NCBI GenBank assembly: GCA_963624095.1
Contig: CAVFNZ010000047.1
Coordinates: forward strand, 1-17,455
Source: Phocaeicola_A sp963624095
GTDB taxonomy: Bacteria; Bacteroidota; Bacteroidia; Bacteroidales; Bacteroidaceae
DNA length: 17,455 nucleotides
Direction: 5' to 3'
In this document: piece after piece, positions 1-6,805 of the stretch
Layout of the letters: every line of letters starts with the position of its first letter
How positions within the stretch are numbered: the stretch's first letter is position 1
Notes under the pieces: generated by a model
Told to the model about the DNA's origin: nothing
Database searches by the model: none
What the model saw: the letters and a program-made list of their open reading frames with translations, nothing else
Program-made: the position numbers and the translations under genes

Positions 1-51
1 TTGACCCTCTGCGTGCAAAGCAGATGCTCTAGCCAGCTGAGCTAATCCCCC
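1..51 (-). tRNA. tRNA-Ala (anticodon TGC), partial, 3' end beyond window
   Basis: Read on the minus strand, the 5' end begins at position 51 with a seven-base acceptor strand of five G then AT. The D-arm GCTC/GAGC follows, then an anticodon stem TCTGC/GCAGA closing the loop TTTGCAC. Loop bases 34-36 are TGC, which reads alanine codons. The T-arm and 3' acceptor strand lie beyond the left edge of the window. It is the last visible member of a three-tRNA cluster, 11 bases after tRNA-Asp copy 1. In Bacteroidales tRNA-Ala(TGC) also often sits in rRNA operons, but here its neighbours are tRNA-Asp genes. Confidence 0.93.
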
Positions 52-62
52 GTTTTATAGTG

Positions 63-136
63 CGGTGCGTACGGGACTCGAACCCGTGACCCCATGCGTG
101 ACAGGCATGTATTCTAACCAGCTGAACTAACGCACC
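63..136 (-). tRNA. tRNA-Asp (anticodon GTC), copy 1
   Basis: A complete 74-base cloverleaf can be drawn on the minus strand. The acceptor GGTGCGT (136-130) pairs fully with ACGCACC (70-64), with discriminator G at 63. D-stem GTTC/GAAT, anticodon stem CATGC/GCATG and T-stem ACGGG/CCCGT follow, the last with the usual TTCGAGT loop. The anticodon loop CTGTCAC has GTC at 34-36, so it decodes GAC/GAU. The CCA end is not encoded. It lies between a second tRNA-Asp upstream (45-base spacer) and tRNA-Ala downstream, presumably cut from one precursor. Confidence 0.97.
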
Positions 137-181
137 ATGGCCGAAAGCCTTGGTTTGCATAACAAGAGCGGCAAGCGGAAG

Positions 182-255
182 CGGTGCGTACGGGACTCGA
201 ACCCGTGACCCCATGCGTGACAGGCATGTATTCTAACCAGCTGAACTAACACACC
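182..255 (-). tRNA. tRNA-Asp (anticodon GTC), copy 2
   Basis: This is the same 74-base tRNA as the copy at 63-136 except for one base: acceptor position 5 is T instead of C (acceptor GGTGTGT, 255-249). The other strand is unchanged, so a C-G pair becomes a U-G wobble and the stem stays closed. It is promoter-proximal, being the first tRNA after the promoter at 298-328. The anticodon GTC and the T-arm are intact, so I see no sign of a pseudogene. Confidence 0.96.
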
Positions 256-297
256 AGAAATTTATTAACCTTAGGCAATCTCTCTCGATTGCGGATG

Positions 298-328
298 CAA
301 AGGTAGGCATAATTTCTGTACCACCAAA
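298..328 (-). promoter_or_regulatory. Bacteroides-type promoter for the tRNA cluster
   Basis: On the minus strand there is TTTG (325-328), a 19-base spacer, and TACCTTTG (298-305). This is a full match to the Bacteroides sigma-ABfr pattern of TTTG at -33 and TAnnTTTG at -7. Transcription would start near 290, roughly 35 bases before tRNA-Asp copy 2. A short perfect inverted repeat, GCAATC/GATTGC (275-280 and 287-292), lies at the predicted transcript start and could form a 5' hairpin on the precursor. The tandem 10-base repeat TTTTCTTTCG at 361-380 lies between this promoter and the folK stop codon. Confidence 0.75.
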
Positions 329-381
329 CATTTTCCGCAGAAATTTTATCCTTACACCCATTTTCTTTCGTTTTCTTTCGT

Positions 382-852
382 TTAAGACGATTCATGCAGC
401 TCATCCAGCAGCTGCCGTATGGTGCGGTGAAGCTCCGGATGCACCACTGTGGGGGCTATTTCGGAGAGGGGGAGAAGGACGAAAGCGCGTTGCTCCATCA
501 GGGGATGAGGAATCTGAAGCTCACTGTCGTGATAGACATCGTTGCCGTAGAGGAGGATGTCAATGTCGATGGGGCGGTCGTGATAGGTGCCTGCGGAGCT
601 CTTGGCCGTGCGTCCTAAGTCGAGCTCAATAGCCTGGGTGGCATGGAGCAGGCCCAAGGGAGACAGGGTGGTTTCTATCTCCATGGCGGCATTGAGGAAC
701 GAGTGGTCGGACTGGAATCCCCAGGGGGCTGTCTCGTAAAAAGAGGAGAGGGCGACGACGCGTCCTATCCTCTTTTCTATCTCGTTGACGGCACGATGGA
801 GTTGCGCCTGCTTGTCACCCAGATTGGTGCCCAGACCTAAGTAAACCCGCAT
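382..852 (-). CDS. folK: 2-amino-4-hydroxy-6-hydroxymethyldihydropteridine pyrophosphokinase (HPPK)
   Basis: Transfers pyrophosphate from ATP to 6-hydroxymethyl-7,8-dihydropterin, the step before dihydropteroate synthase in cytoplasmic folate synthesis. The 156-residue protein starts with the typical strand and loop YLGLGTNLGDK (4-14). It carries the pterin-binding region FYETAPWGFQSDHSFLNA (38-55) and the family signature around HDRPIDIDILLYGN (91-104). In that signature Asp96 and Asp98 would hold the two Mg ions. Length is normal for the family. I chose ATG at 852: an upstream in-frame TTG at 873 would add seven residues with no family counterpart and overlap the queA stop, while ATG 852 leaves a 13-base gap. 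It is the last gene of the seven-gene minus-strand operon. Confidence 0.93.
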   Translation of the reverse strand: MRVYLGLGTNLGDKQAQLHRAVNEIEKRIGRVVALSSFYETAPWGFQSDHSFLNAAMEIETTLSPLGLLHATQAIELDLGRTAKSSAGTYHDRPIDIDILLYGNDVYHDSELQIPHPLMEQRAFVLLPLSEIAPTVVHPELHRTIRQLLDELHESS

Positions 853-865
853 CGCCCGTACCCGT

Positions 866-1918
866 TTAGTCAATCACCAACATGGCATCACCATAGGTAC
901 CGAAACGGTAGTCCTCGTTCAGAGCGATGTCGTAGGCGTTCATAATCAAATCGTAGCCGCCATAGGCACACACCATCATCAGCAAGGTGGAGAGGGGCAA
1001 TTGGAAGTTGGAGATTAGTCCGTCGGCCAGATTGAACTCGTAGGGCGGGAAGATGAACTTGTTGGTCCATCCCTCATACTCCTTCAGGTTGCCGTCCGTA
1101 CCCACGGCGGTCTCGATGGCGCGCATCACGGTGGTGCCCACGGCGCACACCTTGTGGCCGCTCTTCTTGGCACGGTTGACTATCTCCGTGGCATCGGCGT
1201 TGACGAACATCTGCTCGGAGTCCATCTTGTGCTTGGTAAGGTCTTCCACATCGATGTCACGGAAGTTGCCCAATCCGGCATGCAGGGTAATGAAGGCGAA
1301 ATCAATGCCCTTTATCTCCATCCGTTTCATCAGCTCACGACTAAAGTGAAGTCCTGCCGTAGGGGCTGTCACAGCTCCTTCGTTGCGGGCGAAGATGGTC
1401 TGGAAACGTTCCGCGTCCTCGGGTTCCACCTTACGGTTGATGAAGGTTGGCAGCGGAGCTTCACCCAGCGCGTAGAGGGCGCGTTTGAACTCGTCGTGCG
1501 GGCCGTCGTAGAGGAAACGCAGCGTGCGCCCCCGTGAGGTGGTGTTGTCAATCACCTCGGCCACCATAGAGTCGTCTTCACCAAAGTAGAGCTTGTTGCC
1601 GATACGTATCTTGCGGGCGGGGTCTACCAGCACGTCCCAGAGGCGCAACTCCTCGTTCAGCTCACGAAGCAGGAACACTTCGATGCGCGCTCCCGTCTTC
1701 TCCTTGTTTCCGTAAAGGCGGGCGGGGAACACTTTCGTGTCGTTGAAGACGAACACGTCCTTGTCGTCGAAATAGTCCAGCACGTCCTTGAAGGTCTTGT
1801 GCTCTATCTCACCCGTCTTTCTGTGTACAACCATCAGGCGCGACTCGTCGCGGTGTGTGGTGGGATACAGGGCTATCTTCTCTTCGGGAAGCTTAAATTT
1901 AAATTGCGACAGTTTCAT
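866..1918 (-). CDS. queA: S-adenosylmethionine:tRNA ribosyltransferase-isomerase
   Basis: Moves the ribosyl part of SAM onto 7-aminomethyl-7-deazaguanine in the wobble position of GUN-decoding tRNAs, giving epoxyqueuosine, the penultimate step of queuosine synthesis. The 350-residue protein shows the family blocks in order: FVFNDTKVFPARLYG (56-70), GAVTAPTAGLHFS (181-193), TLHAGLGNFR (211-220), AVGTTVMRAIE (259-269) and SNFQLPLSTLLMMV (303-316). Length matches the family. The gene sits 15 bases after truB, another tRNA-modifying enzyme, and 13 bases before folK. One substrate class of QueA is tRNA-Asp, two copies of which lie just downstream; I regard that as coincidence. Confidence 0.96.
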   Translation of the reverse strand: MKLSQFKFKLPEEKIALYPTTHRDESRLMVVHRKTGEIEHKTFKDVLDYFDDKDVFVFNDTKVFPARLYGNKEKTGARIEVFLLRELNEELRLWDVLVDPARKIRIGNKLYFGEDDSMVAEVIDNTTSRGRTLRFLYDGPHDEFKRALYALGEAPLPTFINRKVEPEDAERFQTIFARNEGAVTAPTAGLHFSRELMKRMEIKGIDFAFITLHAGLGNFRDIDVEDLTKHKMDSEQMFVNADATEIVNRAKKSGHKVCAVGTTVMRAIETAVGTDGNLKEYEGWTNKFIFPPYEFNLADGLISNFQLPLSTLLMMVCAYGGYDLIMNAYDIALNEDYRFGTYGDAMLVID

Positions 1919-1933
1919 AACTATATCAAAATC

Positions 1934-2635
1934 TTATTCGTTTGTTTCTATTTCTTGTTTCTCTATCCAGGCGGGGAACTCGTCCAGCGCGATGCAGTCG
2001 CTCAGCCGTACGTCGCCCACCCGTGTGCGCTCCAGCGCGGTGAGGTGCGCTCCGCTGTGCAACGCCTCGCCGATGTCGCGTGCCAATGCCCGTATGTAAG
2101 TCCCCTTGCTGCATACCACCCGTATGGTTATCTCGGGCAGGTTGCAGTGGAGCAGTTCTATCTCGTCGATGACCAGTGTCTTGGGTTTCAGCTCCACCTC
2201 ACGTCCCTTACGCGCCAGGTCATAGGCCCGTTTGCCGTTGACCTTGCAGGCGGAGAAAGTGGGCGGCACCTGTTCGATGGTGCCCACGAAGCGTTTCAGC
2301 GTCTGCTCCACCAGTTCCCGCGTGATGTGTTCGGTAGGATAGGTAGCGTCAATCTCATGCTCCAGGTCGAACGAGGGCGTGGTAGCTCCCAGCATCAAGG
2401 TCGCCACATACTCCTTCGTGTGGTACTGAAACTCCTCTATCCGCTTGGTGGCCTTGCCCGTGCAAAGTATCATCACACCCGTGGCGAGGGGGTCGAGCGT
2501 GCCGGCATGGCCTACCTTCAGCTTCTTCACCCCCTGCTTTTGGCAAAGGAAATAGCGCACCTTGTTCACCGCGCCAAACGACGTCCACTTATAGGGCTTG
2601 TTGATGTAGAGAATCTCTCCTTCCTTGAAATTCAT
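1934..2635 (-). CDS. truB: tRNA pseudouridine(55) synthase
   Basis: Isomerises U55 to pseudouridine in the T-loop of elongator tRNAs. The 233-residue protein has the catalytic block VGHAGTLDPLATGVMIL (41-57) with nucleophile Asp48. It also has the substrate-binding KEYVATLMLG (74-83), the PPTFSACKVNGKRAYDLAR region (124-142) and CSKGTYIRALARDIG (174-188). It is shorter than E. coli TruB (314 residues) because the C-terminal extension or PUA-like region is reduced to a short tail, which I believe is usual for this phylum. Gaps to uppP (14 bases) and queA (15 bases) support one transcript. Confidence 0.96.
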   Translation of the reverse strand: MNFKEGEILYINKPYKWTSFGAVNKVRYFLCQKQGVKKLKVGHAGTLDPLATGVMILCTGKATKRIEEFQYHTKEYVATLMLGATTPSFDLEHEIDATYPTEHITRELVEQTLKRFVGTIEQVPPTFSACKVNGKRAYDLARKGREVELKPKTLVIDEIELLHCNLPEITIRVVCSKGTYIRALARDIGEALHSGAHLTALERTRVGDVRLSDCIALDEFPAWIEKQEIETNE

Positions 2636-2649
2636 CCTGACGATTCAAA

Positions 2650-3504
2650 TTACATGATTTCGAGACTATAGCCACAGAGCATCATTACAATAATCACTCC
2701 ACCCACAATGATGCGATACCAACCGAAAGCCTTGAAGCCGTACTTGGTGACGAAGTGGATGAAGAACTTGATAGCCAGCAGGGCGACCACAAAGGCAACC
2801 ACATTGCCCACGATGAGCGCGCCCATATTGTCGAGCAGCACGGAGGGGTCGCCCGACATGACGAGCTTCAGCAGTTTGTAAGCCGTAGCGGCGAACATGG
2901 TGGGCACGGCCAGGAAGAACGAGAACTCCGCCGCTGTCTTGCGTGTGAGCCTCTGCGACATACCTCCCACGATGGTAGCCATAGAGCGCGAGACTCCCGG
3001 TATCATGGCGATGCACTGGAACAGTCCGATGCGGAAGGCGCGGCGTTCGGTGAGCTCGGTCTCCTCACTGCCCTTGTTGAAGATGCGGTCGCAGAAGAGC
3101 ATGAACACGCCTCCTATCACCAGCATCACGGCAACCACCATCACGCTCTCCAGCAGTTGGTCAATCAAGTCGCTGAAGAGGAATCCCAACACGGCGGCGG
3201 GGATAAAGGCCACCAACAGCTTCCAATAGAAATCGAACCGGTGCAGGAACAGCTTCAGTGCGCCCGCCCCTTCGGGAGCCGGCGTATGGTTGAGGCGGAA
3301 GAACCGTTTCCAGTAGAGGCACACCACAGAGAGGATGGCTCCGAACTGGATGATGACGGTGAAGGCTTTCACAAACTCCGTACTCTTCACGCCCAACAGG
3401 TTCTGCGTGATAATCATGTGTCCCGTGGACGACACGGGCAGGTATTCCGTCAGTCCCTCGACAATGGCGATGACCACTGTCTGCAGCGTATTCAAGTCAC
3501 TCAT
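2650..3504 (-). CDS. uppP: Undecaprenyl-diphosphatase (BacA family)
   Basis: Dephosphorylates undecaprenyl diphosphate to the lipid carrier used for peptidoglycan and O-antigen precursors; activity gives some bacitracin tolerance. The 284-residue polytopic membrane protein carries both catalytic motifs of the family. The first is the N-terminal EGLTEYLPVSSTGH (16-29) with Glu16, Glu20 and His29. The second is IPGVSRSMATIVGG (168-181) with Arg173. Hydrophobic segments are spread over the whole length, as expected for the inverted-repeat BacA fold. Its start overlaps the end of the DUF3098 gene by 8 bases, suggesting translational coupling. Neighbouring ftsX also fits an envelope theme. Confidence 0.96.
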   Translation of the reverse strand: MSDLNTLQTVVIAIVEGLTEYLPVSSTGHMIITQNLLGVKSTEFVKAFTVIIQFGAILSVVCLYWKRFFRLNHTPAPEGAGALKLFLHRFDFYWKLLVAFIPAAVLGFLFSDLIDQLLESVMVVAVMLVIGGVFMLFCDRIFNKGSEETELTERRAFRIGLFQCIAMIPGVSRSMATIVGGMSQRLTRKTAAEFSFFLAVPTMFAATAYKLLKLVMSGDPSVLLDNMGALIVGNVVAFVVALLAIKFFIHFVTKYGFKAFGWYRIIVGGVIIVMMLCGYSLEIM

Positions 3505-3739
3505 TATCCTTCAGGTTGTTTTTGGGTTTGCGCAGAAGGGCGTAAATCATAAACACGAAACCGAAGAAGCATACCGCCGGAGCCACTTTGATGCGGCGCA
3601 CGCTGAATATGTCCGGTTCAAACATCTCTTCCGTGGAGCCCGGTCCGGTCATCAACAGGAATCCGACAATCACCACCGCCATGCCAATGGCCAGCAGGAT
3701 GAAGTTAGTCTTGTCCAACGCGAATTTAGTCTTGTCCAT
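3497..3739 (-). CDS. DUF3098 small two-helix membrane protein
   Basis: An 80-residue protein with two hydrophobic helices, about 13-31 (NFILLAIGMAVVIVGFLLM) and 52-70. They are separated by a polar loop containing the stretch FEPDIFSVRRIKVAP, and the C-terminus is a short basic tail. It matches the DUF3098 family, which in Bacteroidales lies between ftsX and uppP; no function is established. Placement suggests an inner-membrane partner of FtsX or UppP, but that is inference. Its N-terminus holds a seven-residue in-frame repeat (DKTKFAL, DKTNFIL) encoded by a 13-base exact DNA repeat at 3705-3717 and 3726-3738. Its stop region overlaps the uppP start by 8 bases. Confidence 0.85.
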   Translation of the reverse strand: MDKTKFALDKTNFILLAIGMAVVIVGFLLMTGPGSTEEMFEPDIFSVRRIKVAPAVCFFGFVFMIYALLRKPKNNLKDNE

Positions 3740-3770
3740 TCTTGTATCTTTTCTTTATTTGAGTTGTATC

Positions 3771-4640
3771 TTATATCTGATAAAGCTTGTTCGTGCACAT
3801 GCGCAGGTATCTGTTGATTGACAGGTAGGCGCAAAGGAACGTGATGACCACGCCGAACAGCAGCACCGTAAGGGCTACCTGCGTCATGACACCCGGGGTG
3901 ATGACCGCCGTCAGTTCAGGCTCGTAGCGCAACAGCAGACGTAAGCCGCCCCACAGCACTCCGTTGGCCAACAGGCCGGAGAGGATGCCCACCCGTACGT
4001 TGCGCAGCAGGAAGGGTCGCCGTATGAAACCCCAGCTCGCTCCCACCAACGTCATGGTGTGGATGAGGAAACGGCGTGAATAGATGGTGAGCCGTATGGT
4101 ATTGTTGATGAGGGCGAACGACACCAGTGTCAGCAGGGCCGCGATGCCCAACAGGACAACGCTTATCTTGCGGATGTTGGAGTTCACCGCATCCATCAGT
4201 GCCTGCGGATAGACAATCTCCGTCACACCCTTGTTCTTCTTGATTTCCTTCTCTATCCACTTCAGTGAGTCGGAGTTGGCGTAGGCGGAGTTGAGCTTTA
4301 CCTCCAGCGAAGCCGAGAAAGGGTTGTATCCCAAGAACTTCTCGGGGTCTGCGCCCATCGCTTCGGAGTGTTCCTTCAGCGCGTCCTTCTTCGAGATGTA
4401 CTGGCTCTCCTTCACATACACCTTCTCGCCAAGGTCTTTCTTGAACTTGAGGATATCCGTTTCACGGACATCGTCACTCATGAGGATGGAGAAGTTGATG
4501 CTCTCGCGGACGTAGACCGAGAGGTTGCGTGCCGAGAGGACGAAGAACATCACCATGCCCAGCAGGATGAGTACCATCGTGGTGCTGATGCAGGAGGTGA
4601 CGAACTGCATGCTCCATATATTACCGGTTTTCTTTTTCAT
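3771..4640 (-). CDS. ftsX: Cell division protein FtsX (ABC transporter permease)
   Basis: In other bacteria FtsX pairs with the ATPase FtsE and switches on periplasmic peptidoglycan hydrolases at division. The 289-residue protein has the FtsX layout. It has a short cytoplasmic N-terminus, TM1 (about 17-37) and a periplasmic domain (about 38-155). TM2 (about 159-178), TM3 (about 213-236) and TM4 (about 250-273) follow. The cytoplasmic loop carries MTLVGASWGFIRRPFLLR (196-213), the conserved FtsX coupling segment. No ftsE is adjacent; genes for an ATPase partner must lie elsewhere. It is 3 bases downstream of the methyltransferase and 31 bases upstream of DUF3098. Confidence 0.93.
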   Translation of the reverse strand: MKKKTGNIWSMQFVTSCISTTMVLILLGMVMFFVLSARNLSVYVRESINFSILMSDDVRETDILKFKKDLGEKVYVKESQYISKKDALKEHSEAMGADPEKFLGYNPFSASLEVKLNSAYANSDSLKWIEKEIKKNKGVTEIVYPQALMDAVNSNIRKISVVLLGIAALLTLVSFALINNTIRLTIYSRRFLIHTMTLVGASWGFIRRPFLLRNVRVGILSGLLANGVLWGGLRLLLRYEPELTAVITPGVMTQVALTVLLFGVVITFLCAYLSINRYLRMCTNKLYQI

Positions 4641-4643
4641 CGT

Positions 4644-5543
4644 TTATAGTCTCTTTCTGAATACGTAAATGACGGAACTGCTGCGTGACCTTCTCCTGCG
4701 GGCATCCATCCAAGCCCTCGCCCCCCAAAAGAGACCGCGCACGAAGGCGAAGTAGTGCTTCTTGTAACGCTCGCTCATCATGGAGATGTAGAAAGCGTCG
4801 AAAGGCATGGGGTAGTGTCCTTCGAGGATGAAGTTGTGCTTCAGTGCGAAGCGCCGCATGGAGTTGACGGTGAAGTGCCACAGATGGCGAGGTGTGTCGT
4901 AGGCGGCCCAATGGGCACCGTATTTCTCAGCGTCGTACGACCCGCAGTTGGGTACGGCCACCACCAGGACACCCTTATCATCGAGCAGCCGGTAGAGCGT
5001 CTCCCACAATTCGTTGAGGTGTTCAATATGTTCCATAGAGTGCCACAGGGTGATGACGTTGAACTCCTTCGTCTTGAAGGCTGTCAGTTCCGTCTCCGGC
5101 CTTATCAGCAGGTGGAAGCGATCCAGGGCGAACTGACGTGCCTGCGGGCTCTTCTCCACGGCCTCCACGTCCCATCCCTTCTCGAACATGGTATGGATGA
5201 AGTAGCCTGTGCCCGCACCGATGTCGAGGATACGGCCCGTAGGGTGATGGAGTGCCTTGCGCACCAATCGCGCCTTGCGGCCAAGCATATAACGGCGAAC
5301 CTGGTGGTAGAGGGCGTTGACGATGCCTTTGTGGGTGTTGCTGTGGGAGATGTAGGCGGGGGTGTCGTAGTATCGTCCCATCTCCGCTTCCACCGGCGCA
5401 TCCTGAGTGAAACGGAATCCGCACTCCTCACACTCAAGCAAGCTGAAACGCTCTCCTGTAGCAAAGTGGTCCGTACAGTCCAGAAAATGCCTGAAATGGT
5501 TGCCGCCACAGAGCGGACAAGCCTCTATCGTGAGTTTATTCAT
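4644..5543 (-). CDS. Class I SAM-dependent methyltransferase with N-terminal zinc ribbon
   Basis: A 299-residue protein. Residues 9-41 contain two CxxC pairs (Cys9/Cys12 and Cys38/Cys41), a likely zinc ribbon. A Rossmann methyltransferase domain follows, with motif I ILDIGAGTGYF (105-115) and an acidic strand-2 end, VEAVEKS (126-132). Motif IV/post-I is NVITLWHSMEHIEHL (162-176), then GVLVVAVPN (191-199) and a PRHLWHF segment (218-224). The C-terminus (about 268-299) mixes aromatic residues with a cluster of arginines, which may hold it at the membrane surface. The substrate is unknown; similar enzymes occur in envelope and polysaccharide contexts. I chose ATG at 5543 over an in-frame TTG at 5552, which adds only three residues. 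It is the first gene of the ftsX operon. Confidence 0.85.
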   Translation of the reverse strand: MNKLTIEACPLCGGNHFRHFLDCTDHFATGERFSLLECEECGFRFTQDAPVEAEMGRYYDTPAYISHSNTHKGIVNALYHQVRRYMLGRKARLVRKALHHPTGRILDIGAGTGYFIHTMFEKGWDVEAVEKSPQARQFALDRFHLLIRPETELTAFKTKEFNVITLWHSMEHIEHLNELWETLYRLLDDKGVLVVAVPNCGSYDAEKYGAHWAAYDTPRHLWHFTVNSMRRFALKHNFILEGHYPMPFDAFYISMMSERYKKHYFAFVRGLFWGARAWMDARRRRSRSSSVIYVFRKRL

Positions 5544-5754
5544 CAAAAGCAAGATTATTATTTACTTCACCATTACCTTATGAGGTATACACCACCCAAA
5601 TTTGCTGCAAAATAACAAATAAAAGCCGTTGGAAGGATGTTTATTTATAATCTTTTAAGACAATCCCATCCACAGGGATTTCTTTATTTTCTACTTTTGC
5701 ATCAGAATGGGGGTTATATGGTATGACCCTGTCACTAAATGAAATTGGGATTAT
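5544..5754. promoter_or_regulatory. Divergent intergenic region between methyltransferase and pspC-like gene
   Basis: This 211-base gap must hold promoters for both directions. For the plus strand, TACTTTTG at 5692-5699 fits TAnnTTTG, but no clear TTTG lies at the expected upstream distance. Instead there is a perfect inverted repeat AATCCC/GGGATT (5662-5667, 5675-5680) in the -33 area, a possible operator. Downstream, GGGTTATATGG (5711-5721) and GGGATTATATGG (5747-5758) form a near repeat whose second copy covers the start codon at 5755. For the minus strand the best -7 candidate is an imperfect box near 5608-5615. No gene or RNA was seen here. Confidence 0.45.
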
Positions 5755-5994
5755 ATGGCAAACAAGAAACTTACTAAATCAAACAATAAGATGATTGCCG
5801 GTGTCTGCGCCGGCTTCGCTGAGTATTTCGGAATCGACGCTACGCTGATGCGCGTCATTTGGGTGTTGGCGGTTCTCTGTGCCGGATTCGGTGTGTTGTT
5901 CTACATCATCTGCTGTTTCATCCTGCCTTCTGCCGGAGTGAAGAGTTACCAAGAGCGGATGCAGGAACGCCTCAACGAACGGCATCAAGGCTGA
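5755..5994 (+). CDS. PspC-domain small membrane protein
   Basis: A 79-residue protein. Residues 4-60 match the PspC domain: the basic start KKLTKSNNKMIAGVCAGFAEYFGID leads into the family pattern in which G-V-C-A-G-x-A-E-Y-F precedes a helix (about 31-57) ending FILP. In enterobacteria PspC is an inner-membrane sensor of the phage shock response, but here there is no pspA or pspB nearby. Many single-domain copies in Bacteroidota have no assigned role. A charged tail (residues 63-79, rich in E, R and Q) would face the cytoplasm. It is followed 32 bases later by the DUF4294 gene, probably on the same transcript. Confidence 0.88.
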   Translation: MANKKLTKSNNKMIAGVCAGFAEYFGIDATLMRVIWVLAVLCAGFGVLFYIICCFILPSAGVKSYQERMQERLNERHQG

Positions 5995-6026
5995 CAGGCC
6001 GTGGCGGATGGAGGGGAGCGTGGCTC

Positions 6027-6680
6027 ATGTCGGACTTGTGGAGACAGATTCGTTTGCTTTGCTTCGATAGGGAGCGGAGGGTACGTGTCGTCGCGCTGAT
6101 GGCGGTATTGCTCTCCGCGTGCTGTGCGGCCAACGCGCAAGAGGTGACGCGGCAGCCTTCCTCCGAAGGCTATCTGCTGCGGGCGTGCGTGGACAAAGGC
6201 GACACCATCCTGATGGCGACCATGCCCACGTTGCATGTCTACCCTCCCTACAAGTTTCGTAACAAGCGCGAGAAGGCGCGCTACGACAAGCTGGTGCGCG
6301 ACGTGAAGAAGACACTCCCCATCGCCCGCCAAATCAACGGCATCATCATCGAGACGTATGAATACCTCAATACCATCCCTACGAAAAAGGAACGCCAGAA
6401 GCACATCAAACGGGTGGAGAAGAGCCTGAAGGCGCAGTATACGCCCGTGATGAAGAAACTGACCTTCTCGCAAGGGAAACTGCTCATCAAACTGGTGGAC
6501 AGGGAGTGTAACCAGTCTACCTACGAACTGGTAAAAGCCTTCATGGGACCCCTACGGGCAGGCTTCTACCAGGCCTTTGCCAAGGTGTTGGGTGCCAGTC
6601 TGAAGAAGGAATATGACCCTACGGGCGAAGACCGCATGGTGGAGCGTATCATCAACCTGGTGGAGAGCGGACAGATATAG
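6027..6680 (+). CDS. DUF4294 family protein, probably exported
   Basis: A 217-residue protein of unknown function. Residues 20-37 form a hydrophobic stretch ending ANA before Gln38, so a Sec signal peptide with a long basic N-region and cleavage near residue 37 is likely. The mature part contains recognisable DUF4294 blocks: TLHVYPPYKFRNK (68-80), RDVKKTLPIAR (91-101), ETYEYLNTIP (109-118), LTFSQGKLLIKLVDRECNQS (145-164) and KAFMGPLRAGFYQ (170-182), then SLKKEYDP (191-198). The domain is rich in lysine and arginine and mostly helical in appearance. I chose ATG 6027; the open frame runs further upstream through the pspC gene but has no better start and lacks family resemblance there. Confidence 0.85.
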   Translation: MSDLWRQIRLLCFDRERRVRVVALMAVLLSACCAANAQEVTRQPSSEGYLLRACVDKGDTILMATMPTLHVYPPYKFRNKREKARYDKLVRDVKKTLPIARQINGIIIETYEYLNTIPTKKERQKHIKRVEKSLKAQYTPVMKKLTFSQGKLLIKLVDRECNQSTYELVKAFMGPLRAGFYQAFAKVLGASLKKEYDPTGEDRMVERIINLVESGQI

Positions 6681-6741
6681 CCTCTCCCCTAAATACACCC
6701 CTAAATATTATCAATTTTTGCAGAATATATCCCGAAAAAGA

Positions 6742-6770
6742 TTTGGCAATTCATTTTATTCGTATATTTG
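6742..6770 (+). promoter_or_regulatory. Bacteroides-type promoter for the alcohol dehydrogenase gene
   Basis: TTTG at 6742-6745, a 17-base spacer, then TATATTTG at 6763-6770, an exact TAnnTTTG. The start of transcription would be near 6776, giving a leader of about 30 bases before ATG 6806. The spacer is slightly shorter than usual, but both boxes are exact. The leader is A/T-rich with no Shine-Dalgarno, as is common in this group. The promoter means the dehydrogenase need not be co-transcribed with DUF4294, whose stop is 125 bases upstream. Confidence 0.72.
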
Positions 6771-6805
6771 GGAACACGAAACATGAATCTTAAATGTGAT
6801 AAATC

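Noticed and set aside
63..255. Repeated blocks in the tRNA region considered as a CRISPR or integration repeat
   Set aside because: Only two units, each a full tRNA-Asp cloverleaf; no integrase, attachment duplication or foreign genes are adjacent.
853..873. Upstream TTG start for folK
   Set aside because: It would overlap the queA stop and add seven residues before the strand where HPPK proteins normally begin; ATG 852 is better.
5544..5552. Upstream TTG start for the methyltransferase
   Set aside because: It adds only three residues; ATG 5543 is a stronger start with no loss of domain.
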